Of a DNA stretch of 64,000 nt, positions 9,714-22,448 are shown one piece after another. Location of the stretch: the NCBI GenBank assembly GCA_035772735.1, contig JASDFA010000002.1:3720001-3784000 (forward strand), given 5' to 3'. The first letter of the stretch is position 1. Every line of letters begins with the position of its first letter. The position numbers and the translations under genes are program-made. The notes below the pieces were generated by a model. The model searched no databases, was not told the DNA's origin, and saw only the letters and a list, made by a program, of their open reading frames with translations. The DNA is from Datura wrightii (taxonomy: Eukaryota; Streptophyta; Magnoliopsida; Solanales; Solanaceae).

Positions 9714-9899
9714 CCAGTTAAGTTTCTGTGGCAATAGAGATCAACCTTAATTCTATCTAATGTCTCTGTATTTCCATTTCTATGCAAGTAATAAATTCCC
9801 CTCTTTTCTTCTATGAAGAGTGTGCTAACTGTACTGAACAAATGTAATGTATAAATTTTGAGTTTCATAATTGAAATTCTTATATTGATGACTGCCAAG

Positions 9900-10425
9900 G
9901 GAGAAAAAATTGAAACGTGTGAACCGTCAACATGGAGTAATCAATTTTCTGTAACATTGTATGGACATTTATAGAAAAGATTGAACAACCAAACAGAATC
10001 TAACAGCAGATAATTTTTCTGTAACATTGTGCCCCAGACAGCCATAACATAGTGTATTGAGAAATTGGAACCTCAGCAGCATTATATCAAGACGCTTAAC
10101 TACATTTTTCCATTTTCTCCTGCTTCTCATGGGCACTAGGAACAATCCATTGTTTAGCACACCTAGTAGTGCATTGTGGCCAAAACAAGAGTTGCATATC
10201 AATGCAGCAAACAGTTGGATGTTTGGCTATCATGTTCCATATTCATTGTCCGAGAACAAGCAGTCTTCTATTTGCTCCCTGAAAACAAGGCAATTAAACT
10301 TTTATATCCAAGGAGAGAGCAAGACGTAAAGATTAAGTGTCCTAAGTTTAAAACAGGAACAAGAAACAGTGACAAAGTTGAAATGTTGAACCCCGGGGCA
10401 GCCCAAAAGGAGAAAATACAGGACA
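9900..10425. other. 3' flank of CTU2, no separate gene
   Basis: Short open frames on both strands here lack conserved features. The region probably includes the 3' UTR of the minus-strand CTU2 gene. Confidence 0.5.
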
Positions 10426-13400
10426 CTATTCTCTAGGCTTTAACAGTCAAACTGTAACGAGAATCTTGAAAGTAGCAGAAATGGAAGCCAATATCAAAAA
10501 GCATCATCCATCTAAAGATCCATGACACTGCCTTTGTAAATTCAAGCCTCTACAGCTATAAAATGGTTTTCCAAGGCTAATGAAGCAGATCAAAACTATC
10601 ATGTGCTTAAGCAAATAAAATTTCATACCTTAGCTGTCTCTGACTTAGACGATCACCATCCTCTGCTTGGGAAACCATTGATGGTGGCAAGAGAGAAATG
10701 AAGTGCTCCAGAGATGCGGGGTCCTTGGGAAGAACCTGAAACTGACAACTTGCACAGCAAGCAGCCCCAATCGCATTAGGACTAGTTTTCCCATTGTTAA
10801 AACTAATCGAAGTTCCAAAGGTGGATATTTTTAGAGGACTGTTGCAAATAGGACAGAATGACTCGGGAGGAAGGGCATCTTTAGTTTTCAGGTTGTATTT
10901 CTTTTGCCTCCTTCGAGATGCCACCTGACCATTATAGTCATTGTCCTCTGGCATTCTACTGAAATGAAAAGGTGTCAGCTTTCCAGCTGTTCTCATGATT
11001 GTGCTTTCCCGAGAAGGGTTTTCCTCCTGAAGCGCAAAAGTTATTTTGATTTTTTCATGTGCAAGGCTTTCAAGTTGCAGTATTCATGACTAGAATGACG
11101 AAACATATAGGATAATTGAATAAAGGCAATTTTCAAAATAAGAAGTTAGGAGCTCTTTAATAAAGTAATTTCTTATCCCTTAATGTTTTTTCTTCTTGTT
11201 AAAGTAACCAGCAATCACCACAACATTAACCAGGAAACAAGATTCAACTTTTAAAAGTATGTTTTCTCGGTAGGCTGAATATGTTTCAGCTACTGTGTGC
11301 AATTGTTATATCATAATATTCCAATTTTTAATTGCTTATATATCTTAAGGTTCCTTCTTTACAGGTCTTTTCCTTGCATTAAATGCCACTTCCACATTAA
11401 CTTAAACCAATACAGTTAATCTGCTTTTACCTGCAACAATTTCACAAATGAGGAGATCAAGCCATTGATACCGGCACGTGTTCCACTAAAAACTTCTACA
11501 GTCATCAAGCTGCCCTGGCAAAGTATGTCGAGCCCACCATGAAGTAATGGTTTTGATGCACAAGGAAGGGCAAAAGGAAATGAAATAATCAGATTCAGAA
11601 ATTGAGATTGTGACAAAAATAGGATATCTAAATGCTAAACCAGAATTAAATTTGTTTTAAAATCTTAGATTTCAAGTGCAACAGACCTCTCAAGGCTGCA
11701 AAGCATGTTCAGCTCATGAATAGGACAATCACGGAGGGGAAGAACCACAGGTATTTTCCACCTTGCATCAACATACTGGATATCAGCTGCTAAAGAGTAC
11801 CCTCTGCCCTGGAAAAAACCAAAACCTTTTGCACATTAGAGAGTTCTCTCTCTCAGTTTTTGTTCATCACTCTTTTGTTCAAGTGGATAACTAAAATATG
11901 AGAGACAACATTGAATTATATATAGGTGATTAGAGTAGATATTTATTTACTAGCTGTAAAGTTGATCTTTTATGCAATAACTAACATGGATTATGATCAA
12001 TAAAATGAGTAATTAAGAATATAGATCAAATCAGATAAAACAATCCACACCAAACAGATCATGACAGTGGATGGGCATTTTGGTTAATTCAAGAAAGACG
12101 ACCAGAAAGGAATATGGAAAAAGAACTTCACACACACACAAACACACACACACACGTATATAACCATTATTGCATATTAAAGTATTTTTGTTGCATAATC
12201 TCAAAGTAATTAGCCCCCAGGGCTTTGGTCTAGTGGTAAGAGTGTAGCTTGTGATGTGCGGGTTAGGCGCACATCACGGGTTCAAACCTACTATGCCCGA
12301 TCACTTTTTACATATTTTACTTGATTTCATGTTTTCTTGGTAGCCATGTAATTAGCTTGTTATTTATGAGGTCCTATGTGGACTGTGGCTAGTCTCTCTT
12401 ACAACTCTTTTATTGTGTTGATGATATTATCCTAAGTGGAGGCAAGGCCCATCATTCATCGTGTTTCGAGCCGTGTGCGACTGGCCCTCAGGGATTTCTC
12501 AGTTATAAAAAAAACTCAAGTATTGAATTTATAAGCAATGCTGTTATTATTATTTTATTTTTTTCAAAAAAAAGGAAAACCTCTTCTGCGTGAATCAGGG
12601 ATAATCACATAATTTTTTAGTTTTACTCTATGTGTGAGGGGATGGACCAAATTTAGGCACTTCACACTTTCATTGATCTCTTATAATCTACTCCATCCCT
12701 TTAATCTGTTTCCATCTGGATCATGTCAAATTGAACTGTAAAGTTTCAATTTTTTCCAGTTTGCCAGAGGACAAGCTTTCTTTATCATGCATCCATGTGA
12801 ATAAACATTTTCAGTTTTTTAGCAAAAGAAAGAGAGTAAGTGGTTCAACGTACCTTGACAGTTGCTTCAAGTACATGACAAGCTATTCTTGATGTACACG
12901 TTCCTAGCAGAACTTTGGTATATCCATTCTCAATAGCTATCTGCATAGTAAAGCAACATATATAAATAGGGATCTATCCTTTCTCCTGTAAAGCTCAAGA
13001 TCGTGATTATGTGAAGTCGCAAAAACCTTTTGCAGGGAGAGCATGCGAAAATGCTCCAATAAATCTTCTTGTCCTGTGACATCACTGACAGCATTTATTA
13101 ATTCATTCAGTCTATCTTTTGCATCACCAGCTTTAAGCGAATAAATAGCCTCTGTTGGGACTACATGGAATTGTTTCACAGGTGGTGCCAAATCTGACAC
13201 GATAAGTTTCATCTCCTCAATAGCTCTATCAAGGTCATCAGATGAGACAGCTGAAATGGCTTTTTCATCAATAAAAGCAACCCCAACACCAAACACTGGT
13301 AATGCTCTATCTCTACTGGCATTGTAGTTCTTCTGAGCCTTGCTTTGCATCTCATGTATAAACTGCAGAGCCACCCTAGAAGATAAAACAAGTTGCTCAG

Positions 13401-15398
13401 AAAAGTAAAACATTATGGTAGCACATACCTTTTATACAAGACTAGCATTCTAATTTCTACTCCACATCCTTTTTAAGTCATAAGAAGCATCAGGTTTGGC
13501 TTAACTAACTGCTACAATATACACCATTTTGGACACACTTTGATGTTACATGAAATTCCAAGAACAAGTAAATGTTATGCTCACCAATCTAGAGAAATTG
13601 CAACATGCTATTGTTTCTAAGAGACCTACTTGTAACCCTCTTTTTGTTATTATCGACTAGTAAGTTTTAACAGTATGTTTTCTCTATCTTTAGTCTTTCA
13701 TATAAACTCATTAGAATAAAAAATGTACTCGACAATTTTAGTAAGTTCTAAGATACACACACCCACACACATGCATATGTTGGAGCACGTGCGCGCCCAC
13801 ATGCAAAACCGGAATTTTAAGATTTATCGGAAAATGGAAGGTGAATTTCAATATGCTGCAAGAGTTGCTAGCTTTTTTCTTGAGAAGGTAACATTTTGTA
13901 TATATTTATCAATACAGCACCTTGGTTGTGCTGAGACCATATTTACAAGTGAAAAAAGAGTAGAAACTGCTCCATAAATCTTAAAACAAGGGTGTCTATC
14001 ATTGAAGCAGTATCTTCATGTATTTCTGGTTAGCCCAAAAACAGAGAAGTCTAAAGCAGTTCAACTTAATCCTCTGAACTGAACTGCTAATGTCTTCAAA
14101 ACATCTGGAATTTCTCTTTCTCCAGATTGTCCACCAAATGCAAGAGTAACTAGTTTATTTACATATTAAGTAAACTTCGAACTTCAGCTATTTGTTGCCT
14201 CCTCAATTCGATACAATCCAACATAAGAAGATAGCAATCAACAGAGAAACAATAGGAATAGGGCAGGGAACACTCCACATAACCGAAAGAATACACTAAA
14301 GCCCAAATAATACACTACATAGAAAACAGAGTTAGACAACGTAAGAACTTTACACAGACAACTCAGGAGCTCACGCCATAAGTATGAAGTTTTTGTCACT
14401 AAAGCAAATATGAGGAGGGTAACTGAGGATGGATTTTCTGGAAGTACAACTAAGAAATTTGGTCCTTATCTCTGAAGGAGACCCACACTCTCAACTCAAA
14501 GGTATATCCCCGTTAATTGAGGCTAATCTCTAAAATTAGTTAGCAGGATGAAAGCTCAATGATCACATGCTCTTACAAAAGTTCCAATATATGCTTGATA
14601 AAGGTCCAAACTTTGAGAACTATATTATTGCATGGAAACATTTCAGACTATGAATGTGACAGATGTCTACTGTTCTTAGGATAATTATCTTTAGAATTAA
14701 ATAGATCCAAATAAGCATAATACATAGAGACTGATAAAACTAAAAAGGGGCATATATAGACAATTCATATCATCTACCCGACCAGTTTGGTATTAAGGCC
14801 GTTGATCGATTAATTCTTTTACTGAATTAACAAGACCAAAGGTGGAGTCTTTCTACACCACCAGCACATGTCAAACAAATAAACTGATTAATCAGGACCA
14901 AAAGTCAGTAGGAAACTGCATTTAACAAAATTATTAAACCCTAAGCCCTACAAATGATATCGGAAAGCAAACAGCTTTTTAGAAATTAAGAGTATAACTA
15001 ATCAATTTACAGATGAAAATGAATACGTGAGGAAACCTGGAACAAGTACCGCCAGAGAAGGCGACAAGGACGTTATCAGACGGCGAAATCATTGCATTAG
15101 CTGTGACAGCAAGTCTGAACTTCCCAAAGAGATTACTGCGGAAGCAATCTGCACAGAACCTTCCGCCATCTCCTCCGCTAAAATCAGCACCGCCTTCGGA
15201 GGAGGCAGCGGCGGCTGCGATGGTTCTGTTAACCTTACATTTGAGACATATGTCATTATCCAATTGTTCGGTACTCCTTCTACCGCCGACGACGTCGCTT
15301 GGAGCTTCATTTTTCTTTGTTAGCGGCGGCTCATCTTCTGCTCCGACGGAGGAGTCTCTGTAACAACCGGACTGGCATTTACCCGAGTTGCACGCCAT
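10426..15398 (-). CDS. CTU2: Cytoplasmic tRNA 2-thiolation protein 2 (CTU2/NCS2)
   Basis: CTU2 is the partner of CTU1 in the cytosolic complex that puts sulfur on U34 of Lys, Glu and Gln tRNAs. Seven exons join in frame with GT-AG introns: 15398-15037, 13375-13027, 12940-12854, 11808-11687, 11509-11431, 11026-10629 and 10432-10426. The product is about 467 residues; plant CTU2 is about 460. Near residue 50, CLKCK and CADCF form a zinc-binding pair. VAFSGGTCSR (residues about 112-121) is the degenerate PP-loop typical of CTU2, which lacks the SGGxDS of catalytic CTU1. Further matches are LLGTCTSRIA, GRGYSLAADIQYVDARW, VEVFSGTRAGINGL and a C-terminal CPIC...CCASC pair. The last coding exon is only 7 nt and gives the ending QLRE; this is the least certain part. 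Intron 1 is 1.66 kb; intron 3 carries a SINE. Confidence 0.88.
12129..12155. repeat. (CA)n microsatellite in a CTU2 intron
   Basis: CA repeat with one AA interruption, in the intron between exons 3 and 4. Confidence 0.8.
12213..12514 (+). mobile_element. tRNA-derived SINE
   Basis: The head has a tRNA-like polymerase III promoter: an A-box-like TTTGGTCTAGTGGTAAGAGT near 12223 and a B-box-like GGGTTCAAACC near 12278. The body ends with CTGGCCCTCAGGGATTTCTC and an A-rich tail at 12504-12514. Imperfect flanking repeats (CTCAAAGTAATT on the left, CTCAAGTATTGAATT on the right) suggest the target duplication. It matches the general form of Solanaceae SolS/TS SINEs. It sits in a CTU2 intron, antisense to that gene. 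Confidence 0.75.
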
Positions 15399-15490
15399 TT
15401 TTGGGTAGAAAGGAAAGTGTATTGAAGAGAGCCAATTGGTTTTGTAAAATCTTATATGTTGGGCCGCTTTTTTTTCAAAAAAGTGACTTA
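15399..15490. other. Upstream region of CTU2
   Basis: Short region between the CTU2 start codon and the TIR element; it must hold the CTU2 5' UTR and core promoter unless transcription starts inside the element. No clear TATA box. Confidence 0.4.
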
Positions 15491-16500
15491 GGCCTCATTT
15501 AATTACTCTTTTGTTTTGATTAAATTAAGTGTTTAAATCTAAACGCACATTTAAATGATTAAGATTTATCTCTAAATTTAAATATTTAATGATTAATATT
15601 ATTTATTTTTAATATTTAAATATGTATACTTTATTTGTTATAAATAAATTAAATACAATTTAAATAAATAATAATAAAATATATAAATTTAATAAAATAA
15701 ACTTATTATTTGATAAAAAATAAAATATTTATATTTACTAATGATGGTGGTGGTAATAATTGGTGTTACTGGCTAGTAAAGGTGGTGGTGTTGCTAGCAA
15801 TGGTGGTGGTGATAGTTTTGATGATGAAGGTGGTTGGTGTAGTAGTGACTGGCATGATGGTGGTGATGATAATTGTGATGATGGAGATGGTTGACGCTGT
15901 AGTGATTAACGTGATGGTAGCGGTTGGTAGTGATGGTTATGATGGTGAACTTAATCGACGCTAGTAGTTGGTGGTGTTAATGGTAGTGATCGAAGAATGT
16001 GTGGTTGTATAGTTGTTGCCTGTGCTAATTGTGATGGCAGAGGTGGTTGGTAGTAGGGATTGACTGCAATGGTGGTAGTGACTATAGGTATGGTAGAGGC
16101 GGTGACGACAGTGGCGGGGTGACGACAATGGCAGCAGCAGCGACAATAGTGAATGTAATTATAATGATAGAGGTGGTATGTGTGGTAAGGGCTGATAGTA
16201 GCAGTGGTTGATAATGGTGGCAGAGGTTGGTGGTTGGCGATTGGCGACGGTAATGGTGGTGGTGGTTGTGATGACACAGGTGGTTAGTGGTGATGACTGG
16301 TGGTTTGAACATAGTATTGGTGAAAATTATCCACACAAGCATACCTCTTATCCATATTAAGACTCCGTTCTAGATCTTAATGATTAATACCTATTCAAAC
16401 TAAATAAGTGTTGAAATTTTAATAAAAACAAATGCACTTAATAGTCAAAAGTTTAAACCATTTAGATTCAGACCTTCATTAAATGCAAACAAATAAGGCC
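15491..16500. mobile_element. Candidate TIR element with GGT/GAT-rich centre
   Basis: The left end reads GGCCTCATTT and the right end, on the minus strand, reads GGCCTTATTT: a 9-of-10 match, followed on both sides by diverged TTAAGTG and AAATCTAAA words. The ends resemble those of a common Solanaceae non-autonomous DNA transposon. The centre (about 15735-16310) is a degenerate GGT/GATGGTGGT repeat that creates spurious V-rich and H-rich open frames. No target duplication was found. Confidence 0.4.
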
Positions 16501-16804
16501 ATAGCTCGTAAAAACTAACAACAAAGTACAAAAAGAGAGAGATCTTAGTTAGCTGAAGAATCAACGAAGTACACTTTTTTTAAAAAGACTTAGAATTTGC
16601 TGGACAAAACAATTAAGCACATTTTTTTTAAAAATAAATTAAAAAGACCTAGTTTGCTCAAAATAACAATGAAGTACACTTTTTTAAATAAAATTTTAGA
16701 AAGATCTAGTTTGCTGGAAAAAAAAAAACAAAGAAGTACGCTTCTTAATTTTTCTTATTTTTTTTAAAAGGACCTTAGTTTACGCAAACTAACAACGAAG
16801 TATA
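16500..16804. repeat. Degenerate ~65-bp tandem repeat
   Basis: About four to five copies of a unit with ACCTAGTTTGCT, AACAACGAAGTACACTT and a T/A-rich tail. The repeat ends precisely where the copia LTR begins. Confidence 0.55.
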
Positions 16805-17038
16805 TGTTATGAAATAAAAAAGAAAGAATAAGAATATTGTAGAGAAAGAGAGAAGGAGAAAAGTTCTTATTCCTATTGATGGAATGATTTACAATGAAAA
16901 GAACTCCTCTATTTATAGGTATAATTCCTCCTAACTTTTCTCCAAAAGATAGACCTTCACCATTATACAAATACACACATTCATTACAATACAAATAACT
17001 TTATAGACATTCACTATAATACAAATACATTTATAACA
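16805..17038 (-). repeat. 3' LTR of minus-strand copia element
   Basis: A 234-bp LTR bounded by TGTTAT and ATAACA. On the minus strand it contains a TATA-type CTATAAATAG box near 16908-16918. Its first ~95 bp recur at 22348. Confidence 0.8.
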
Positions 17039-17047
17039 CTCTCCCTT
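17039..17047 (-). promoter_or_regulatory. Polypurine tract, minus-strand copia
   Basis: AAGGGAGAG on the minus strand, directly before the 3' LTR; it would prime plus-strand DNA synthesis. Confidence 0.75.
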
Positions 17048-17189
17048 GAATGTCTATTTTATAGATAATGTGTCTCATTAAAATCTTATTAAAAAAATCC
17101 AGTGAGAAAAAATCTAGTGAATGAAAAAGAGTACACATATCTATTAATACGCATTTCCGCTGCCTCATTAAAAACCTTACAAGGAAAAC

Positions 17190-20100
17190 TCAGTGGGACA
17201 AAACCACGTAAGGGAAAAAGAGTACAACGACTATTAACTCCCCACTAATTAGAATATCCTTAAATCTTTGCATCCCGATCTTGTGCATCATCTTCTTGAA
17301 AATTGTAGTTGGTAAAGACTTGGTGAATAAATCAATCACATTGTCAGTTGAACGAATTTGTTGCACGTTGATATCACTATTCTTTTGGAGCTCATGTGTG
17401 TAGAAAAACTTTGGCGAGATGTGTTTCGTTCTATCTCCTTTTATGAATCCTCCTTTGAGTTGTGTTATGCATGTCACATTATCTTCATATAAAATTATGG
17501 GTATTTTGTCACATTTCAAATCACATTTTTCTCTAATGAGATATATCGTGGACCTCAACCACTCACATTCTCATCTTACTTCATGAATAGCTATTATCTC
17601 AGCATGATTTGATAAAGTGTCTACGAGAGACTGTTTTATAGATCGCCAAGATATGGTAGTACCTCCACATATGAACACATAGCCAGTTTGAGATCGAGCT
17701 TTGTGTGGGTCAGATAAATACCCTACATAAGTATAACCAACAAGATCAGGACTGCAATTGTTAGAATAAAATAAGCCCATATCGGTAGTCCCTTCTGCAT
17801 TATGTGTTTGATCTCATTCCAATGTCTCCTAGTAGGAGTAGAACTATACATTGCTAATAAATTAACCGAAAATGCTATATCAGGTCTTGTAGTGTTAGCA
17901 AGATACATTAATGTACCAATCGTACTAAGATATTGGTACTTCATGAACAAGAATTTTCTCATTCTTTTCTTGAGGTCGGGAATGGATCCTTATTCACATC
18001 AAATGATCGAACAACCATCGGAGTACTTAATGGATGTGCACCATCTATATAAAATCTTTTCAACACCTTTTCTGTATAGGCAGATTGATGAACAAAGACA
18101 CCATTTCAAATGCTCAATTTGCAGACCAAGACATAATTTTATCTTTCCAAGATCTTTCATCTAAAATTCCTTCTTTAAATAATCAATTGCTTTTTGAAAC
18201 TCTGTTGGAGTTCTAATAAGGTTTATGTCATCTACATAAACAACAAGTATGACAAACTCTGATGTTGTTTTGTTTATAAAAATACATGGGCAAATTTCAT
18301 CATTTATATAATCTTCCTTAGATAAATATTCACTAAGACGGTCATACCACATGTGTCCAGATTGCTTCAAACCATACAATGATCTTTGCAATCTAATTGA
18401 ATATATTTTTCGAGACTTTGAACGATATGCTTCAGTCATTTTAAATTCTTCAGAAATTTTCATGTATATCTCATTATCAAATGATCCATATATATAGGCT
18501 TAACCACATCCATCAAATGCATTTCAAGCCTCTCATGGACAGTGAAACTAATAAGGTAACGCAATGTTATTGCATCCATAACTGGTGAGTATGTCTCTTC
18601 ATAGTCGACACCAGACCTTTGTAAAAATTCTTGTGCAACAAGGCGTGCTTTGTACCTTTGTATTTCATTTTTCTCATTTCTTTTTTGTGCAAAGATCCAT
18701 TTATAGTCAACAAGTTTAATACCATTTGGTGTTTGAGCTATAGGTCCAAAAACTTCACGCTTGACAAGTGAATTCAATTCTGATTGAATTGCTTCTTGCC
18801 ATTTTGGCCAATCATTTCTTTGTCGACATTCTGTGACAGATTGAGGTTCAAGATCCTCACTATCCTGCATGATTTTTGTTGCAAACATTATATGCAAAGA
18901 GATAATCCACCACTATTTTTGATTAATTAATTCTAGCATCACTTGAATTTATGGATAGTTTCTTATTTTCTTGAGTCTTAGGCTCATTGATTCTTTCATG
19001 GATATCAAAATTTCTCAAGTCTTCAACTTCCATATGTGGTTCTTTCGTAGTGTCATCTTGACCATTTATTTTTCTTTTTCTAGAATTTCGATCCTTAAAC
19101 CCAATGGTTTACCACGCTTTAGGCGTGCTTTGGACTCATTAGCTATGACACTAGTAGATGGTCCTTTAGGGACATCAATTCGAGTTGGGACATTCTCTGC
19201 AGGATTATGTGATTTAGTAATTCTTTTCAAATCTGTAGATGCGTCTGGCATTTGATTTGCAATTTTCTGCAGGTGAATAATCTTTTGTACTTCTTGCTCA
19301 CAAATAGAAGCACATGGATCAAGATGAGATAATGATGGATTTTTTCATAAAATTTCTCTTTTGATTTCACTATTTTCTCCCCCTAATTTTGAAAAAACTA
19401 TCTCAACAAATCGACAATCTGCAAATTGAGCAGTGAACATATCTCCAGTTAATAGTTCAAGGTAGCGAATAATGGAGGGCGATTCAAACGCAACATAAAT
19501 TCCTAACCTTCTTTGAGGACCCATCTTTGTGTGATGTGCTGGTGTTATAGGCACATATACAACACATTCAAAAATTCTCAAATAAGATATATTAGGTTCT
19601 TGACCCAAAACTAATTGCAATGGAAAAAATTTATGATAATTTATCGGTCTGAGACGAACAAGTATCTCAACATGCAGAATCGCATGACCACAAACAGAAG
19701 CGAGCAGCCTAGTTTTCATGAGCAATGGTCTTGCTATCAATTGCAGACATTTAATTAGTGACTTAGCAAGGCCATTTTGAGTGTGAACATGAGCTACAAG
19801 ATGTTCAACTTTTATCCCAATTGATAAGTAATAATCATTAAATGTTTGGGATGAAAACTCAGCAGCATTATTAAGGTGAATGAATTTAATTTGATTATTA
19901 GAAAAATGTGCCTGTAATCGTATTGTCTGTGCCAATAATTTTGCAAATGCCAGATTACGAGATGGCAATAGGACACATGAGACCATCTAGGAGGAGCATC
20001 TATTAGGACCATAAAATATCCAAATGACCCACTAGTAGGTGGATAGGTCCGAAAATATCCCTATGTCTACATTTCAAGAATATAGGAGGTTGAATCTCAA

Positions 20101-22267
20101 CCTTTGTTGGTGATGGTCTCACAATTAACTTGTCTTGATAACAAGCAGTACAAGAAAATTCACCATTTAAAAGAACCTTCAAGTTCTTTAATGAATGCCT
20201 ATTTGAATTTTCTATAATTCGTCTCATCGTTATAGATCCAGGATGTCCCAGACGATTATGCCAAAGTACGAAAGTATTTGAATCAGTTGACTTCTGATTT
20301 ACTATAGAATGTGTCTCAATTGCACTAATCTTTGTCCAATACAAACCAGAAAATAAAGCAGGAAACTTTTCTATAACACATGTCTGCCCAGAGACATTCT
20401 TGATGATACCAAGATATTCAAAATTCATCTCATCTATTGAATTGATATAATAACCATTTTCACGGATATCTTTAAAACTCAATAAATTTCCGAGACTTGG
20501 GAGAAAATATAACATTATTTATGATGAGTTTAGCTCCCTTAGGCAAGATTATAGTGACTTTTCCAAAGCCTTCAATCAAATTGGTACTACCAGAAATCGT
20601 AGTAACATTTATCTTGCCCATGTTTAAATGAGAAAAATATTTCTCATCTTTGAATATTGTATGTGTTGTACCAAAATCAATCAAACACATGTCTTCATAA
20701 TTTGACAACTTGATTTGAGAGTTATCCATATCTTCAAATAGAATGACATATATAAGATAAATATATATTAAAATTTTGTACAAAGTAAAAAATTAGTGTA
20801 ACAAATTAATAATTATCTTCTACTAAATAATTAATAAATTAATAACTGTCTACACATCATACTGTCATTATGTTAATTAACAAATAAACTTGTTTTCATA
20901 CCAAATTTGTCAAGGTATAAATAAGTTCCCATGAGAGGAACAAATAAATAAGTTTGTTAAATAAATACAAAGATTAATACCTCTTTTAGGGAAAATTTCT
21001 CCAAAAGCTGATGCTGCTTACTTTTTTTTTTTTTGTAAACAAACCAAAAGTTATCAAAAAGTAATAAAATTAAGTAGACAGACACCGCATTTTTTTTAAC
21101 AAATGAAAAAAATTCTCAAGAAGTAACAAAATATTATTTAAATAAGATGAAACTAGATTAAATTTTATTAATAACTATAATAATATGACTAGACTAATTA
21201 ATACTTATATGACTAGTACTCATGATCTTTCTTCACTACTACAAATTGGTAAAAATTAAAATAAAACTAATCAATCTTCACAGAACCATCACCCATCAAG
21301 TGATTAATCTTTCCTCCAGGGTGCTCAAAGAAATCTACCACATCCAAACATGTGATGTCAACATGATTTTCAGAGATAAAATTAGCCTCACGATTTTTCT
21401 CTTTCTTCTTTAATGATGCTTGATAAAGCTCAACTAAGTGTTTGGGAGTACGACACACACGTGTATGGTGTCCTGTTCCACCACATCGAGAGCATCCAAC
21501 TGCTTCATGATTCTCATGTTTTCCTTTTTTTCTTTTGATGGTGTTTTTCTTTGATGAATGATTAACACCAGAAACATGATTTCTTTCTTGATCATAATCA
21601 CGACTACGACCACATCCACGACCAGAGCCGCGATATTTTCTATGCTTAGCATGATGGGCGTACACCTCATTCACTTCAGGGAATGGTGTAGATCCAGTAG
21701 GTCGATTCTCGTGATTTTTAATTAACAAATCATTATTTTGTTCAACCACGAGAAAATGAGAAATCAGTTTGGAATACTTCGTGAAACCTTTATCTCGATA
21801 TTGTTGCTGTAAAAGCACATTCAAGGCATGAAAGTTGGAGAGCGTCTTTTCCATCATATCGGCATCATTAACAGTCTCTCCACATAGTTTCAATTAAGAA
21901 ACAATTTTGAACATTGCAAAGTTGTACTCATGAACAGACTTATAGTCTTGAAACCTCAGATTCATCAAATCATATCGTTCTTTTGGATGGATGACCATCT
22001 TCAGGTGGTCATATCTTTTTTTCAGGTTATTCCACAAAATAAGTGTATCCTTAATCATGAGATATTCAATTTTCAGAATTTCGTCAATATGATGACTCAA
22101 GAATATCATAGTCTTAGCACGAGTTTGGTTTGATGCTTTGTTTTTAGTTTTAGTGGTCTCTCCAAGACCCATTACATCCAAATGGATTTCAGCATCCAAC
22201 ACCCATGAAAGTTAGTTCTTGCCGAACTTTGAAGGGCAATGAACTCAAATTTCGTAAGATTAGCCAT
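17190..22267 (-). pseudogene. Ty1-copia polyprotein, decayed
   Basis: Read right to left the order is gag (ATG at 22267, MANLTKFEF), a zinc knuckle CSRCGGTGHHTRVC near 21490, an aspartic-protease-like region (CLIDFGTTHTIF, where DSG or DSA is usual), a GAG-pre-integrase block with WHNRLGHPGS near 20260, and integrase (HLNNAAEF, where the family has D, and HTQNGLAKSLI). Reverse transcriptase follows (YKARLVAQEFLQRSGVDYEETYSPV, then VVYVDDI near 18230), and RNase H (TRPDIAFSVNLLA; SQTGYVFICGGTTISW). PR-IN-RT-RH order defines copia. Many stops and frameshifts and a deletion between the two RNase H pieces near 17780 make it inactive. Confidence 0.85.
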
Positions 22268-22330
22268 ATTAAAAGGAAGAGGGGAGGAAAAAAATATAAT
22301 ACCTTGGCCTTCAAATTTTGAGAAGGTAGA

Positions 22331-22347
22331 GTCTCGTGCCGATAACG
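22331..22347 (-). promoter_or_regulatory. Primer-binding site region, minus-strand copia
   Basis: On the minus strand ACGTTATCGGCACGAG directly follows the LTR. The same ACGTTATCAGCA word follows the 5' LTR of the second copia element at 33400, so it is a conserved primer-binding site; I cannot name the tRNA. Confidence 0.55.
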
Positions 22348-22448
22348 TGTTATGAAATAACAAAGAAAGAATAAGAATATTGTAAAGAAAGAGAAAAGGA
22401 GAGAATTTCTTATTTCTCTTGACAAGATGAATAAGAGAACTTTACTAA
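22348..22448 (-). repeat. Truncated 5' LTR of minus-strand copia element
   Basis: Matches the first ~95 bp of the LTR at 16805 (TGTTATGAAATAA...), then diverges. The outer half is lost, including the TATA region, so there is no target duplication and no promoter. Confidence 0.75.

Noticed and set aside
12213..12300. Possible tRNA gene (A-box and B-box present)
   Set aside because: The sequence does not fold into a proper cloverleaf and is followed by a ~200-bp body and A-rich tail; it is a SINE head.
13723..13977. 84-codon plus-strand ORF
   Set aside because: It lies within the first intron of CTU2 and has no conserved features.
15710..16342. Overlapping valine/methionine-rich and histidine/proline-rich ORFs
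   Set aside because: They are by-products of GGT/GAT repeats in a TIR element.
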